In this document: one piece after another, positions 19,752 to 28,688 of the stretch
Numbering within the stretch: position 1 is the stretch's first letter
Layout of the letters: each line of letters begins with the position of its first letter
The notes under the pieces: generated by a model
The model's input: the letters and a program-made list of their open reading frames with translations, nothing else
Told to the model about the DNA's origin: nothing
The model's database searches: none
Assembly (NCBI RefSeq): GCF_002807665.1
Contig: NZ_PEAY01000006.1
Coordinates: forward strand, 84,326 to 148,325
Origin: Neoalteromonas facilis
GTDB taxonomy: Bacteria; Pseudomonadota; Gammaproteobacteria; Enterobacterales; Alteromonadaceae
Length of the DNA stretch: 64,000 nucleotides
Direction of reading: 5' to 3'
Program-made: the position numbers and the translations under genes

Positions 19752-20735
19752 TTAGCTCGGTTCGATTTGCCGCACGTGCCTTTGTACTGATATAAACGAG
19801 CCAACCAGACCGAGTAAGATAGATAGCGCCAACATCGTTAATAACGCGCCACCATCAAGTCCCGTGATGGAAAACTGCTTCTGATATAGCTCTGCAAAAC
19901 GCGTGATGCTGGCATCCATCCACCACAAAATGGCTAGTACCGCGAACCACGCGATTAAGCCTCCCAATAGGCCGTACCAAAATCCCGTGTAGAGAAATGG
20001 ACGATGGATAAATGCATCCGTTGCACCCACTAATTTCATCACAATGATTTCGTCGCGTTTATTCAGTATGTTTAGCCTTATGGTATTGCCTATGATTAAT
20101 ACAACGGCCAAAAACAGTAAGACGCCCACAAATGAAACCAATTCTTTGGCCACGTTCACCAGCGCGTACAAACGCTCTAACCAATCGATATCAAGTTTAC
20201 CAATATCAACTTCACGCTCATTTAACAGACTTTCTAGTAACAGCTTAGCAGCCGTAGGGCTGGCATGCTTGGTTGTTGGCGTCACCAATACAACATCGGG
20301 AATCGGGTTTTCAGGCAGATATGCTATCGTATCGCCAAGCCCTGAAAGCTGTTCAAATTCTTGTAGTGCCTGAGCTTTGGGAATGAACGTAACGCCATCA
20401 ATTTCCTCCCACAAACCTAAACGAGTAACTAATTGCTGAGACTGGCGTTCTGTGACATTTGATTTTAAAAATAACGATATTTCAGATGCTTGCTGCCAAC
20501 CTTCACTCATTTTCTCGACATTGCTGACTAAAATATACAAGGTACTGGGCAAGGTGATGCTCAAGCCTAAAACACCAATTGTCATCAATGACGCTACTGG
20601 CTGGCGCCATAGCTCGCCTAAACTATATAGCGCCTGACGAATATGGTTAACGAAAAACATCAACAACAATTGAACACGATTGACTTTTGCCGACTGCACA
20701 GCACCACTGGGTCTGTCATTAAACAATAGGCTCAT
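19752..20735 (-). CDS. ftsX: Cell division permease-like protein FtsX
   Basis: Membrane half of the FtsEX complex, which couples ATP hydrolysis to activation of septal peptidoglycan hydrolases through EnvC. The 327-residue protein has an N-terminal cytoplasmic arm, a first transmembrane helix (about residues 48-72), a large periplasmic domain and three C-terminal helices; the NKRDEIIVMKLVGATDAFI loop is typical. Its start overlaps the ftsE stop by four bases. Confidence 0.96.
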   Translation of the reverse strand: MSLLFNDRPSGAVQSAKVNRVQLLLMFFVNHIRQALYSLGELWRQPVASLMTIGVLGLSITLPSTLYILVSNVEKMSEGWQQASEISLFLKSNVTERQSQQLVTRLGLWEEIDGVTFIPKAQALQEFEQLSGLGDTIAYLPENPIPDVVLVTPTTKHASPTAAKLLLESLLNEREVDIGKLDIDWLERLYALVNVAKELVSFVGVLLFLAVVLIIGNTIRLNILNKRDEIIVMKLVGATDAFIHRPFLYTGFWYGLLGGLIAWFAVLAILWWMDASITRFAELYQKQFSITGLDGGALLTMLALSILLGLVGSFISVQRHVRQIEPS

Positions 20736-21421
20736 AGCACGCCCTCAGTAATCGATTCCGACAAACCATCAGTGATCATCTGGCCATTCTTTAATGTCAG
20801 CGTGCGGTAACGCATTCGAGCAATTAATCCAAGATCGTGAGTTGCAATTAACACTGATACGCCCGCTTGATTGAAGTCTTCGAATAAACGAATAATTTCC
20901 ATCGACAACTTGGGATCAAGGTTACCCGTTGGCTCATCCGCTAAAAGCAACGGCGGTTTATTCACAATCGCTCTAGCAATGCCTACGCGTTGCTGTTCAC
21001 CGCCAGACAAAGCCATAGGTAATTGACGTATTTTATCTGCAAGACCCACCATTTCTAGTGCGGCCTCCACTCGCTTGCGGATCTGTTTGTGAGAGTATCC
21101 TTCTATCACCAACGGTAAGCCGACATTATCAAATACGGTACGATCCATTAGCAGGTTATGATCTTGGAAAATCATGCCAATATCACGGCGAATATAGGCG
21201 ATTTGATTACGTGTTATCGAGCTTAAATCATGACCGTTAATGAAGATCTTACCCACTGTGGGGCGCTCCATAATACTGATCAATTTGAGTAGCGTACTTT
21301 TACCCGCGCCTGAATGCCCGGTTAAAAAGGCCATTTCGCCCGCCTGCAAGTGAAAATTAACCTTTTGCAGGGCACGCTGTCCCCCCGAGTAGGTTTTGCT
21401 CACTTGCTCAAATTTGATCAT
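20732..21421 (-). CDS. ftsE: Cell division ATPase FtsE
   Basis: ABC-type ATPase partner of FtsX. The 229 residues include Walker [12 protein letters not shown] (near residue 36), Q-loop FQDHNLLMD, signature [15 protein letters not shown], Walker [13 protein letters not shown] and switch histidine in ATHDL. It lies between ftsY (19 bases away) and ftsX (overlapping), the conserved ftsYEX operon. Confidence 0.97.
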   Translation of the reverse strand: MIKFEQVSKTYSGGQRALQKVNFHLQAGEMAFLTGHSGAGKSTLLKLISIMERPTVGKIFINGHDLSSITRNQIAYIRRDIGMIFQDHNLLMDRTVFDNVGLPLVIEGYSHKQIRKRVEAALEMVGLADKIRQLPMALSGGEQQRVGIARAIVNKPPLLLADEPTGNLDPKLSMEIIRLFEDFNQAGVSVLIATHDLGLIARMRYRTLTLKNGQMITDGLSESITEGVL

Positions 21422-21440
21422 CGAGTTGGCCTTTTACTGT

Positions 21441-22712
21441 TCAGCTGTCTGCATTATCGTTATCAGTAAACAATGCACTAATAAATTCATTGCTGTCAAA
21501 GGGTCTCAAGTCATCAATCCCTTCACCGACACCAATATAACGAATGGGAATGCCCAACTGGTCTGCTATCGCAAAGATAACGCCCCCTTTGGCGGTGCCG
21601 TCGAGTTTAGTCAATGTAATGCCGCTTACGTTTACCGCCTGGCCAAACAGTTTGGCCTGACTGATCGCATTTTGACCGGTTCCGGCATCGACCGTTAACA
21701 TGACTTCATGCGGTGCACTGGGATCAATTTTCTGCATAACACGCACAACCTTCTTCAACTCTTCCATCAGGTTGTCTTTGTTTTGTAAGCGCCCAGCTGT
21801 ATCGGCAATCAATACATCTACATTACGTGCTTTTGCGGCTTGCAGCGCATCAAACAATACCGAGGCACTGTCTGCCCCAGTGTGCTGTGCAATCACTGGA
21901 ATGTTGTTGCGCTCGCCCCAAACTTCTAGCTGCTCGACAGCGGCAGCCCTAAATGTATCGCCTGCCGCCAACATTACGCGCTTGCCCTGCTGCTGAAATT
22001 GCTTTGCCATTTTGCCGATCGTCGTTGTCTTACCAACACCATTGACCCCAACCATCAAAATCACATAGGGGCCTTCGGCTGATGACACGTCGAGGGGCGC
22101 ACTAACACCTTCTAGCATGTCGTTCATTTGACTACGCAACATGGTATACAAGGCATCACCATCTTTTAACTGTGACAGCTTGGCACTTTCTGTCAGCTTA
22201 TCGATGATCTTATTCGTTGTGTCTATTCCAACATCAGCAACTAACAACTGGGTTTCCAGTTCTTCGTATAGATCTTCATCTATCGCTTTTCCTTTAAAAA
22301 GCGCAACAAACCCTGTACCGATATTTTGTTTTGTCCGCGACAGACCTGCTTTAAGTCGCTCAAAAAACTTCGGCTTAGCCTGAGGCTCGGGTTCGCTGTT
22401 TACTGGAGCAGCTTCGGCTTCAGGTTGAGCTTCTGCTTTTACTTCAGGAGCTTCTGCAATCTCGGCTTGAGGCGCGTCTACAGGCGATTCAACTGGTGGC
22501 GGTACCGCTTTCTCTTCAGTGTTAACTGGGTGTTGTTCTTCATTCACGCTCGCTGAATGAACGTCACTCTCGCCTTTCGTGTTGTCTACGTTCTCTGCGC
22601 CTGCCTGTTCAGTTACTGTGTCTTCTGAATTGAGCTCTTGCTGTGTATTCTCTGAAGAGGGGGGTGATTGTTTAGTCTTGTCTTTGTTAAACCAATCAAA
22701 AAATTTTGACAT
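21441..22712 (-). CDS. ftsY: Signal recognition particle receptor FtsY
   Basis: GTPase that docks the SRP-ribosome complex at the membrane for cotranslational insertion. From the ATG at 22712 (MSKFFDWFNKDK; AGG upstream) the protein is 423 residues; a longer frame to 22733 has no support. It has a long acidic Glu/Pro/Ala-rich A domain (about 10-125), then the N domain and a G domain with GVNGVGKTTTIGK, DTFRAAAVEQL, DTAGRLQ, TKLDGTAKGG and a terminal ISALF segment. First gene of the ftsYEX operon, divergent from rsmD. Confidence 0.96.
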   Translation of the reverse strand: MSKFFDWFNKDKTKQSPPSSENTQQELNSEDTVTEQAGAENVDNTKGESDVHSASVNEEQHPVNTEEKAVPPPVESPVDAPQAEIAEAPEVKAEAQPEAEAAPVNSEPEPQAKPKFFERLKAGLSRTKQNIGTGFVALFKGKAIDEDLYEELETQLLVADVGIDTTNKIIDKLTESAKLSQLKDGDALYTMLRSQMNDMLEGVSAPLDVSSAEGPYVILMVGVNGVGKTTTIGKMAKQFQQQGKRVMLAAGDTFRAAAVEQLEVWGERNNIPVIAQHTGADSASVLFDALQAAKARNVDVLIADTAGRLQNKDNLMEELKKVVRVMQKIDPSAPHEVMLTVDAGTGQNAISQAKLFGQAVNVSGITLTKLDGTAKGGVIFAIADQLGIPIRYIGVGEGIDDLRPFDSNEFISALFTDNDNADS

Positions 22713-22793
22713 TGAGGCCTGCTTCCATCTCAACGTATCCGCTCATTTCGGATACACTTACATATCAAGTAATCATTAGCGGATATCTTAACA

Positions 22794-23402
22794 TTGACAC
22801 GCCGTCCGAAGCGAGACACAAAACCCGGCAAAACCAAATCATCATCAGCCAATGGTAATATTCGCATCATTGCAGGCCAGTGGCGTGGACGCAAACTTCC
22901 CGTGCTGGATGCCCAAGGCCTACGCCCGACCACCGATCGAGCAAAAGAAACCTTATTCAATTGGTTAATGCATGACGTACGAGACGCGCACTGTTTAGAC
23001 TTATTCGCGGGCAGCGGTGGTTTAGGATTTGAGGCACTGTCTCGATATGCTCAACACGTGACCTTTGTTGAAAGAGACACGCAAGCTGTAGAACAATTGA
23101 AGAAAAATGCGGCCACACTTAAAACATCGACTGAGCAGCTCACCATCCTACACACTGATGCTCTGAGCTATTTGAAAACGTGCGACACACCTTTCGATAT
23201 TATCTTTGTTGATCCCCCGTTTAATCAGGGATTGCTTGAACCGGTTTTGAATACGCTCATTCAACGCCAATTAATTAACAGCGATACTTGTTTATATATA
23301 GAGAGTGAAAAGACGCTGGACACATTACCCAGCAGTCTCGGATTTACGTTAGATAAGCAGAAAACCACCGACCAAGTGGCTTTCGGCCTGTGGCATCGCT
23401 AA
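22794..23402 (+). CDS. rsmD: 16S rRNA (guanine-966-N2)-methyltransferase RsmD
   Basis: Methylates G966 of 16S rRNA. The 202-residue protein has a basic N-terminus, IIAGQWRGRKLPV, RPTTDRAKETLFNWL, the SAM motif CLDLFAGSGGLGFEALSR and the catalytic DPPF. The only start consistent with this length is TTG 22794. It is divergent from ftsY, as in most gammaproteobacteria, and overlaps the end of the convergent DUF416 gene by 4 bases. Confidence 0.95.
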   Translation: MTRRPKRDTKPGKTKSSSANGNIRIIAGQWRGRKLPVLDAQGLRPTTDRAKETLFNWLMHDVRDAHCLDLFAGSGGLGFEALSRYAQHVTFVERDTQAVEQLKKNAATLKTSTEQLTILHTDALSYLKTCDTPFDIIFVDPPFNQGLLEPVLNTLIQRQLINSDTCLYIESEKTLDTLPSSLGFTLDKQKTTDQVAFGLWHR

Positions 23403-24001
23403 TCTTCTAAGCTGATCCCTATATTGGTTGCGGCATCAGCCAGAGCCAGCTGGCGTAAGGTATCCGCCTCTGGCAACGCTGAACCCTCGCTAAAATGCGC
23501 TAACAACGCTTGCTGGAATGCAACTTCTCGCTGCATTAAAGGATGCTGTTTAATCTGGTCATTGTCGATCTCACCTTCGGTTGCCAGTATGACCGCCTCA
23601 ACACTACCTTGTGACAACTTGCTTACTGCCACCGCACCTTGCTCATCTTCACCACTCAGTAAACTCAGCGCGGCAATCATCGACATCGCACAATCTATTG
23701 CTGGGTACACACCAAAATTATCATGCTCCGCGGGATCAGGGCTGATATCTTCAACTTTCTCTTTTAGCAACGAAAAATTGGTCGAAATTTTACGCTTCGC
23801 AAGTTGGGCCTCATACGCCAACCATACTTGCATCAGCGCTTTTTGCATTTGCGCTTCACCTTCGACCTCAGCAATCTGGCAAAATAAGCTAAAATTGGGA
23901 ACCTGCCGTTCTAGCATGGCGGCGCAAAAGCCAACCGCTGCAATTTTAGGTAATGCGCGCACCTGCGCAAATGTCGATAATTTTTTACCCGCTTGGGTCA
24001 T
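23399..24001 (-). CDS. yjaG: DUF416 family protein (YjaG-like)
   Basis: About 200-residue soluble helical protein of the DUF416/YjaG family, function unknown. Typical features include RALPKIAAVGFCAAMLERQVPNF near the start (quoted as the span 14-40), the PAEHDNFGVYPAIDCAMS segment near 95, and a helical C-terminus. Its ATG overlaps the stop of the upstream MarC-like gene (ATGA), so the two are translationally coupled. Confidence 0.85.
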   Translation of the reverse strand: MTQAGKKLSTFAQVRALPKIAAVGFCAAMLERQVPNFSLFCQIAEVEGEAQMQKALMQVWLAYEAQLAKRKISTNFSLLKEKVEDISPDPAEHDNFGVYPAIDCAMSMIAALSLLSGEDEQGAVAVSKLSQGSVEAVILATEGEIDNDQIKQHPLMQREVAFQQALLAHFSEGSALPEADTLRQLALADAATNIGISLED

Positions 24002-24603
24002 GCGCTAATCTCCGCAGCATGCGCAATATAGGCACTGACTCCGTCAAGTAACATCTGTATTGCAATCATAATAAGGATCATCCCCATCAGCCTCTCCATC
24101 GCTGATAGACCTCGTTCTCCCAACAATTTTTGGAACAAACCAGAAAATAATAATATACCGGCTGATACCAGCCACGCTGCAGACAGCGCTAAAGACCAGT
24201 CCAACATACGTGTAGGATCTTGATTACTCAGCAAGATCAAGGCTGCCAATGTGCTTGGCCCTGCAATCATCGGTACTGCCAACGGCACTATAAAAGGCTC
24301 TTCGCCAACCGCTAATCCCGTTACGCCACCGGGTTGTGGGAAAATCATTTTGAGTCCAATTAAGAACAAAATAACACCACCCGCTATTCGAACGGTCTCT
24401 TGACCGACATTGAGGAAATTCAATATCGATTGCCCACTGAATAAAAATAAAAACAGGATAACAAGTGCAATTACCAGCTCTCTAACCAGTACGATACGGC
24501 GTCTAGCTGGGTCTATGCCTTTCAGCACAGAAGTGAAAATAGGCAGGTTGCCGAGCGGATCCATAATGAGGAACAACATAACCGCTGCAGAAAGCGTATC
24601 CAT
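23998..24603 (-). CDS. yhgN: MarC-family membrane protein (YhgN-like)
   Basis: Inner-membrane protein of the MarC/UPF0056 family; transport role unproven. The 201 residues have six hydrophobic helices, the family's LFLIMDPLGNLPIFTSVLKG near the N-terminus and VPLAVPMIAGPSTLAALILL in the middle. GGAG lies 6 bases before the ATG. It is first in a two-gene unit with the DUF416 gene. Confidence 0.88.
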   Translation of the reverse strand: MDTLSAAVMLFLIMDPLGNLPIFTSVLKGIDPARRRIVLVRELVIALVILFLFLFSGQSILNFLNVGQETVRIAGGVILFLIGLKMIFPQPGGVTGLAVGEEPFIVPLAVPMIAGPSTLAALILLSNQDPTRMLDWSLALSAAWLVSAGILLFSGLFQKLLGERGLSAMERLMGMILIMIAIQMLLDGVSAYIAHAAEISA

Positions 24604-24717
24604 TTTGACTCCGCAATAACCTGATTTGCCAATAAATTTGCACAGTATTATAGCGAAAATTGCGCTTACGGTTTACATTAATAACGATCGTGTTGAAATT
24701 AACCAAAGGAACCGACT

Positions 24718-24900
24718 ATGAGTTTGATGTCAGTAAGCGAAGTTGCTGAATTTTTAGGGGTGCAAGAAATACGCGTAGAACGCCTTGAAAGAGAAAGCCT
24801 ACTGATCGCCAAAGACAAAGATGGTAATGGCAAGCCAATGTTTGATAAAGGTGATGTTGAGCGCTACAAACAACTAGCTGAAAGACTTGGCGGCATCTAA
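24718..24900 (+). CDS. Small MerR/excisionase-like helix-turn-helix protein
   Basis: A 60-residue protein consisting of one winged helix-turn-helix: SVSEVAEFLGVQEIRVERLE, then a KPMFDKGDVERYKQLAERL tail, as in the AlpA/excisionase and MerR-like small DNA-binding group. AAAGGA precedes the ATG. No phage or integrase gene is nearby, so it is unlikely to be a current excisionase; its targets are unknown. The neighbours are yhgN (divergent) and pepB (convergent). Confidence 0.7.
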   Translation: MSLMSVSEVAEFLGVQEIRVERLERESLLIAKDKDGNGKPMFDKGDVERYKQLAERLGGI

Positions 24901-24929
24901 CAATCAGGTTAAATGCCACCTCACATTAT

Positions 24930-26219
24930 TTATTTTCCATACTCGAGTAATGCGCGGGCTATGGTTCGTATACCCTGCCCCGTAGCGCCTGCTGGCATGA
25001 TATTGGTAGCTGTTCCACTATAAGCTGCCGCTAGATCTAAATGTGCCCATCCTTTTCCATCATTGCCGACGAATCGTGATAAAAATCCAGCCGCGTTTGA
25101 TGCGCCGCCTGCTCCGCCGCCTTTTACTGGTCGGCTATTAGCCGTATCCGCAAAGTTTGATGGACACTTTTCTTGGTGCCAAAGTTGCAGTGGCAATGGC
25201 CAGGTTAGTTCATTCTCATCACTCGCCCACGCCAACATATTGTTACGTAATTCATCATCCAATGTGAACAAGGCATTGTACTCATTGCCAACTGCAGCCA
25301 CTGCAGCACCGGTTAAGGTTGCCGCATCAATTATCAATGATGCTCCCGTTTCTGTTGCTGCCATTAAACCGTCGGCCAAAACCAGCCGACCTTCAGCATC
25401 GGTATTGACGATTTCAACGGTTAGGCCATTTTTATACGTCAGAATATCGCCCAATTTGTATGCATGGCCGCTGATCAGGTTTTCAGCGCAACATAAAACA
25501 AGCTGAGTGCGCTGTTGCAATCCTTGCATAATCGCCAAGCCTAAGCCGCCAGTAACGGTTGCCGCACCACCCATATCACATTTCATATCAAGCATGCCTT
25601 CGCTTGATTTAATGCTGTAACCACCGCTGTCGAAGGTAATACCTTTGCCCACAAGGCAAGCTTTTACAGGCGCCTCGCTGTCTCCAGTCGGGTTGTAGTC
25701 AAGCACTAACATGCATGGCTCACGTTCACTGCCACGCCCTACGTTGTAAATACCGGTCCAGCCCTCTTTTTCTAATTCTTCACCGCGAATGATACGCGAC
25801 GACACCTGTTCAGGTGCAAGAGATGTCAACCATTCCGCCGACTTCTCTGCCAAATAAACAGGACTCATTACTTCTGGTGTTTGATTGACTAAACCGCGTG
25901 TAAAAACCAAGGCGTTTAGGCGCTGTTCTAATAGTGCTTTATCTGCGTTTTCACAAAATGATAATTGGGTTTTACCTTTATGTGACACAAAACTAACTGC
26001 GAACGCCCACTGCTGCTCAGCATGCCAATCACCACTAAGCTGGATTGCCGTGATGGCGTTTGCGTCTAGCAAACGCGCCGCTTTCTGGATTCGACGTAAA
26101 TTTAGACCGTCGTCAAGCAAATGAATGTTTGCACCTGTTTGCTCAAACGATACCAAGGAGTCTTCCCGCCAAGCACCGCTAGCAGGTTGCGTAGTTAAAC
26201 GTAAACTAAAATCCGACAT
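24930..26219 (-). CDS. pepB: Peptidase B (M17 leucyl aminopeptidase family)
   Basis: Cytoplasmic manganese/zinc aminopeptidase of family M17. The 429 residues match PepB in length. Active-site blocks are visible: GKGITFDSGGYSIK (metal and catalytic Lys), MKCDMGGAATV, and the family signature NTDAEGRLVLADGL. The C-terminal SRPVKGGGAGGASNAAGFLS is typical of PepB rather than PepA. AAGGG lies upstream of the ATG. Divergent from sfsA. Confidence 0.92.
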   Translation of the reverse strand: MSDFSLRLTTQPASGAWREDSLVSFEQTGANIHLLDDGLNLRRIQKAARLLDANAITAIQLSGDWHAEQQWAFAVSFVSHKGKTQLSFCENADKALLEQRLNALVFTRGLVNQTPEVMSPVYLAEKSAEWLTSLAPEQVSSRIIRGEELEKEGWTGIYNVGRGSEREPCMLVLDYNPTGDSEAPVKACLVGKGITFDSGGYSIKSSEGMLDMKCDMGGAATVTGGLGLAIMQGLQQRTQLVLCCAENLISGHAYKLGDILTYKNGLTVEIVNTDAEGRLVLADGLMAATETGASLIIDAATLTGAAVAAVGNEYNALFTLDDELRNNMLAWASDENELTWPLPLQLWHQEKCPSNFADTANSRPVKGGGAGGASNAAGFLSRFVGNDGKGWAHLDLAAAYSGTATNIMPAGATGQGIRTIARALLEYGK

Positions 26220-26276
26220 TATTAGCCCTTTTTGCTATTCTTGCGCGCTACTGTAACAAACCTATATCAGGATTCC

Positions 26277-26984
26277 ATGGATTTCGAATCAGAACTGCTA
26301 CCCGGTACCTTGATTAGGCGCTACAAGCGCTTTTTTGCTGAAATACTGCTCGATAGTGGTGACACTATTATTGCACATTGTGCCAATACAGGCGCCATGA
26401 CGGGTTGCGCAGAGCCTGGTTTTCGAGTGTGGGTCAGCCCCGCTAATAATCCTAAACGAAAACTGCAATACACTTGGGAATTAGTGGAAAACCAGCGTGG
26501 CGAACTGATCGGAATCAATACCAATCGTGCCAATAAGATCGTCAGTCATGCACTGAAGCATCAGCTTATACCAGAACTAGCGGCATTTGATATTGTCCGG
26601 CCAGAATACAAACCTGACGGCGCAGCATCTCGATTTGATTTTTTGTTAAGACAAACAAACAATACGGAGCAATGCCTGTTGGAGGTCAAATCACTCACTC
26701 TGTGTGAACAACACACCGGATATTTTCCCGATGCAGTCACAACGCGCGGCGCAAAACACTGCAATGAACTGGCATCATTACGCAGTGATTCGCAACGCTG
26801 CGTTCTATTGTTTTGTGTACAACACACAGGTGTTGAAAAAGTAACTGTCGCTGAACACATTGACCCTGCTTATGCCTCTGCACTGCGGCATGCCGTGGAT
26901 AATGGACTTGAAGTCATGGCCTATCTCTGCTCTATTACACAAGAAAAAATCTTTATAAATCAAAAGCTCACTATTGCTTTGTGA
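26277..26984 (+). CDS. sfsA: SfsA family DNA/RNA-binding protein
   Basis: Member of the SfsA family (sugar fermentation stimulation protein), with an OB-fold and a nuclease-like C-terminal domain. From ATG 26277 (CAGGA upstream) it is 235 residues; the open frame extends to 26232 without a good start. Landmarks are KRFFAEILLDSG, HCANTGAMTGC, NTNRANKIV, EYKPDGAASRFDFLL, CLLEVKSLTL and PDAVTTRGAKHCNEL. sfsA-dksA-gluQ-pcnB-folK-panB-panC is a conserved gene string. Confidence 0.95.
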   Translation: MDFESELLPGTLIRRYKRFFAEILLDSGDTIIAHCANTGAMTGCAEPGFRVWVSPANNPKRKLQYTWELVENQRGELIGINTNRANKIVSHALKHQLIPELAAFDIVRPEYKPDGAASRFDFLLRQTNNTEQCLLEVKSLTLCEQHTGYFPDAVTTRGAKHCNELASLRSDSQRCVLLFCVQHTGVEKVTVAEHIDPAYASALRHAVDNGLEVMAYLCSITQEKIFINQKLTIAL

Positions 26985-27210
26985 AAAAATTGTTGATTTT
27001 TGTAATAACAACGCCATATTTGCCGCTTGTTTTTAAAACGGTCAGCGCAATATCTATACAGTTTTGTCGTCTGATCGATGCATAGTCTCGTTTACATCTT
27101 TCAATAAGTCGCTGGAAATAGAGGCAGAGTTTAGGGTATTGTCAGTCGTACATGTTGCCTAAACGTCATGTGAGATGATGTGATGGATTTGATTCTGGGA
27201 GAAGTGTCAT

Positions 27211-27660
27211 ATGCCAACAACAAAAGAAATTAAGCCACTCGGTCTATTGGCATTAGCCGGACTTGAGCCTTACCAAGAAGGCAAAGGCGAAGAGTATATG
27301 AATGAGAAGCAGATGGAGCATTTCCGTCTGATCCTCAAAGCATGGCGTGATCAGCTACGCGAAGAAGTCGATCGCACAGTAACTCATATGAAAGATGAAG
27401 CAGCAAACTTCCCGGATCCGGTTGACAGAGCCGCACAGGAAGAAGAGTTTAGCTTAGAGCTGCGTACGCGTGACCGTGAACGTAAGCTGATTAAGAAAAT
27501 CGAGAAAACCCTAAAGCGCATCGAAGATGACGATTTTGGTTTCTGTGATTCCTGTGGGATAGAAATCGGCATCCGCCGCCTTGAAGCACGCCCTACAGCT
27601 GATCTTTGCATTGATTGTAAGACGATGGCAGAAATCAAGGAAAAGCAACTACAAGGGTAA
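27211..27660 (+). CDS. dksA: RNA polymerase-binding transcription factor DksA
   Basis: Binds the RNA polymerase secondary channel and, with ppGpp, represses rRNA and activates amino-acid genes. The 149 residues show the coiled coil with tip [12 protein letters not shown] (the essential tip Asp residues) and a four-cysteine zinc finger, CDSCG then CIDCK. GGGAG lies 9 bases ahead of the ATG. The 226-base gap upstream must hold its promoter, though I cannot place it confidently. Confidence 0.98.
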   Translation: MPTTKEIKPLGLLALAGLEPYQEGKGEEYMNEKQMEHFRLILKAWRDQLREEVDRTVTHMKDEAANFPDPVDRAAQEEEFSLELRTRDRERKLIKKIEKTLKRIEDDDFGFCDSCGIEIGIRRLEARPTADLCIDCKTMAEIKEKQLQG

Positions 27661-27700
27661 TACGGCAAGAAAATGCTACGTATTCAGCTCGAATTGCTGC

Positions 27701-27736
27701 AAAAAGCTGCACTGGGAAACCTGTGCAGCTTTTTTT
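27701..27736 (+). terminator. Rho-independent terminator between dksA and gluQ
   Basis: AAAAAGCTGCAC (27701-27712) pairs with GTGCAGCTTTTT (27723-27734) around a 10-base loop, then T residues. It ends only 11 bases before the gluQ ATG, so gluQ is probably expressed by read-through, as described for the E. coli dksA-gluQ pair. Confidence 0.93.
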
Positions 27737-27746
27737 GTGAGTTCCC

Positions 27747-28634
27747 ATGACCCTGCGTTCTGAATATGTAGGCCGATTTGCTCCTTCACCAAGCGGTCCT
27801 TTACATTTAGGCTCCCTTTCCACCGCATTGTGCAGCTATCTCCATGCTCATCAGCATGAAGGCAGATGGTTGCTTAGAATTGAGGATATTGACCAACCCC
27901 GGTGCGTAGCGGGTGCAGATGAAGCTATTGTGGCTACATTACAAGCTCACGGACTACACTGGGACGGTGAGCTAACCTATCAAACTGATTTTTTAGCCGA
28001 ATACCAACAAGCACTCGATACGCTCGAGACTGCAACATACCCTTGCGATTGCACTCGCGCACAAATTAAGACACGCACTTCTTCAGGCGTCTATGATGGG
28101 CATTGTCGCCAGAAAAAAATGCTAGCAAAACCCAATGCGCTGCGCTTTCGTCATAATGAACACATTGCCACGTTCACCGACTCACTGTTTGGCAAGGTTT
28201 GCGTTGAGGATGCACACTGCCTCGATGATTTTATTGTGAAAAGAAAAGACGGCCTGTTCGCCTATAACCTAGTGGTTGTGGTCGACGATATCAGGCAAGG
28301 TGTCAATCATATTGTGCGCGGCGCTGATCTCATAGACACTACGCCCAGTCACCTGGCCCTCTACCGAGCGTTGAAACAGCCCCCACCACACTATATGCAT
28401 GTTCCGGTTTTATGTACTGCACCCAATACGAAACTAAGTAAACAAAACCATGCGCCCGCTATTGATGACACAGTAGCAAATAGTAACCTGCATCAGGTTT
28501 TAACCTTGCTCGGGTTTAAGCTGCCAAGAAAAGACGATCTATCGAGTGTATCGGCTACACTTGAATGGGCAAAACAACATGCTTTAATAGATAACCTCAC
28601 GCCAAAACGCGAAATTATTGTCGAATCGCTCTAA
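27747..28634 (+). CDS. gluQ: Glutamyl-Q tRNA(Asp) synthetase GluQ
   Basis: Truncated glutamyl-tRNA synthetase paralogue that attaches glutamate to queuosine in tRNA-Asp. The 295-residue protein keeps the catalytic domain: GRFAPSPSGPLHLGSL (HIGH-type motif HLGS), RIEDIDQPR, a CDCTR-type zinc site and the KMSKS equivalent NTKLSKQN, and lacks the anticodon-binding half. It follows the dksA terminator closely. Confidence 0.96.
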   Translation: MTLRSEYVGRFAPSPSGPLHLGSLSTALCSYLHAHQHEGRWLLRIEDIDQPRCVAGADEAIVATLQAHGLHWDGELTYQTDFLAEYQQALDTLETATYPCDCTRAQIKTRTSSGVYDGHCRQKKMLAKPNALRFRHNEHIATFTDSLFGKVCVEDAHCLDDFIVKRKDGLFAYNLVVVVDDIRQGVNHIVRGADLIDTTPSHLALYRALKQPPPHYMHVPVLCTAPNTKLSKQNHAPAIDDTVANSNLHQVLTLLGFKLPRKDDLSSVSATLEWAKQHALIDNLTPKREIIVESL

Positions 28635-28688
28635 CAGGCTTATTATATGCGGCCAATGAGAGTAGCCCCCCACTAGGAGCTAAGGCGT

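Noticed and set aside
24718..24900. Phage excisionase
   Set aside because: The fold fits, but there is no integrase, attachment site or other phage gene nearby.
25063..25506. 147-residue frame antisense to pepB
   Set aside because: It covers the conserved M17 active site on the other strand; Ser/Ala/Pro-rich composition is typical of a shadow frame.
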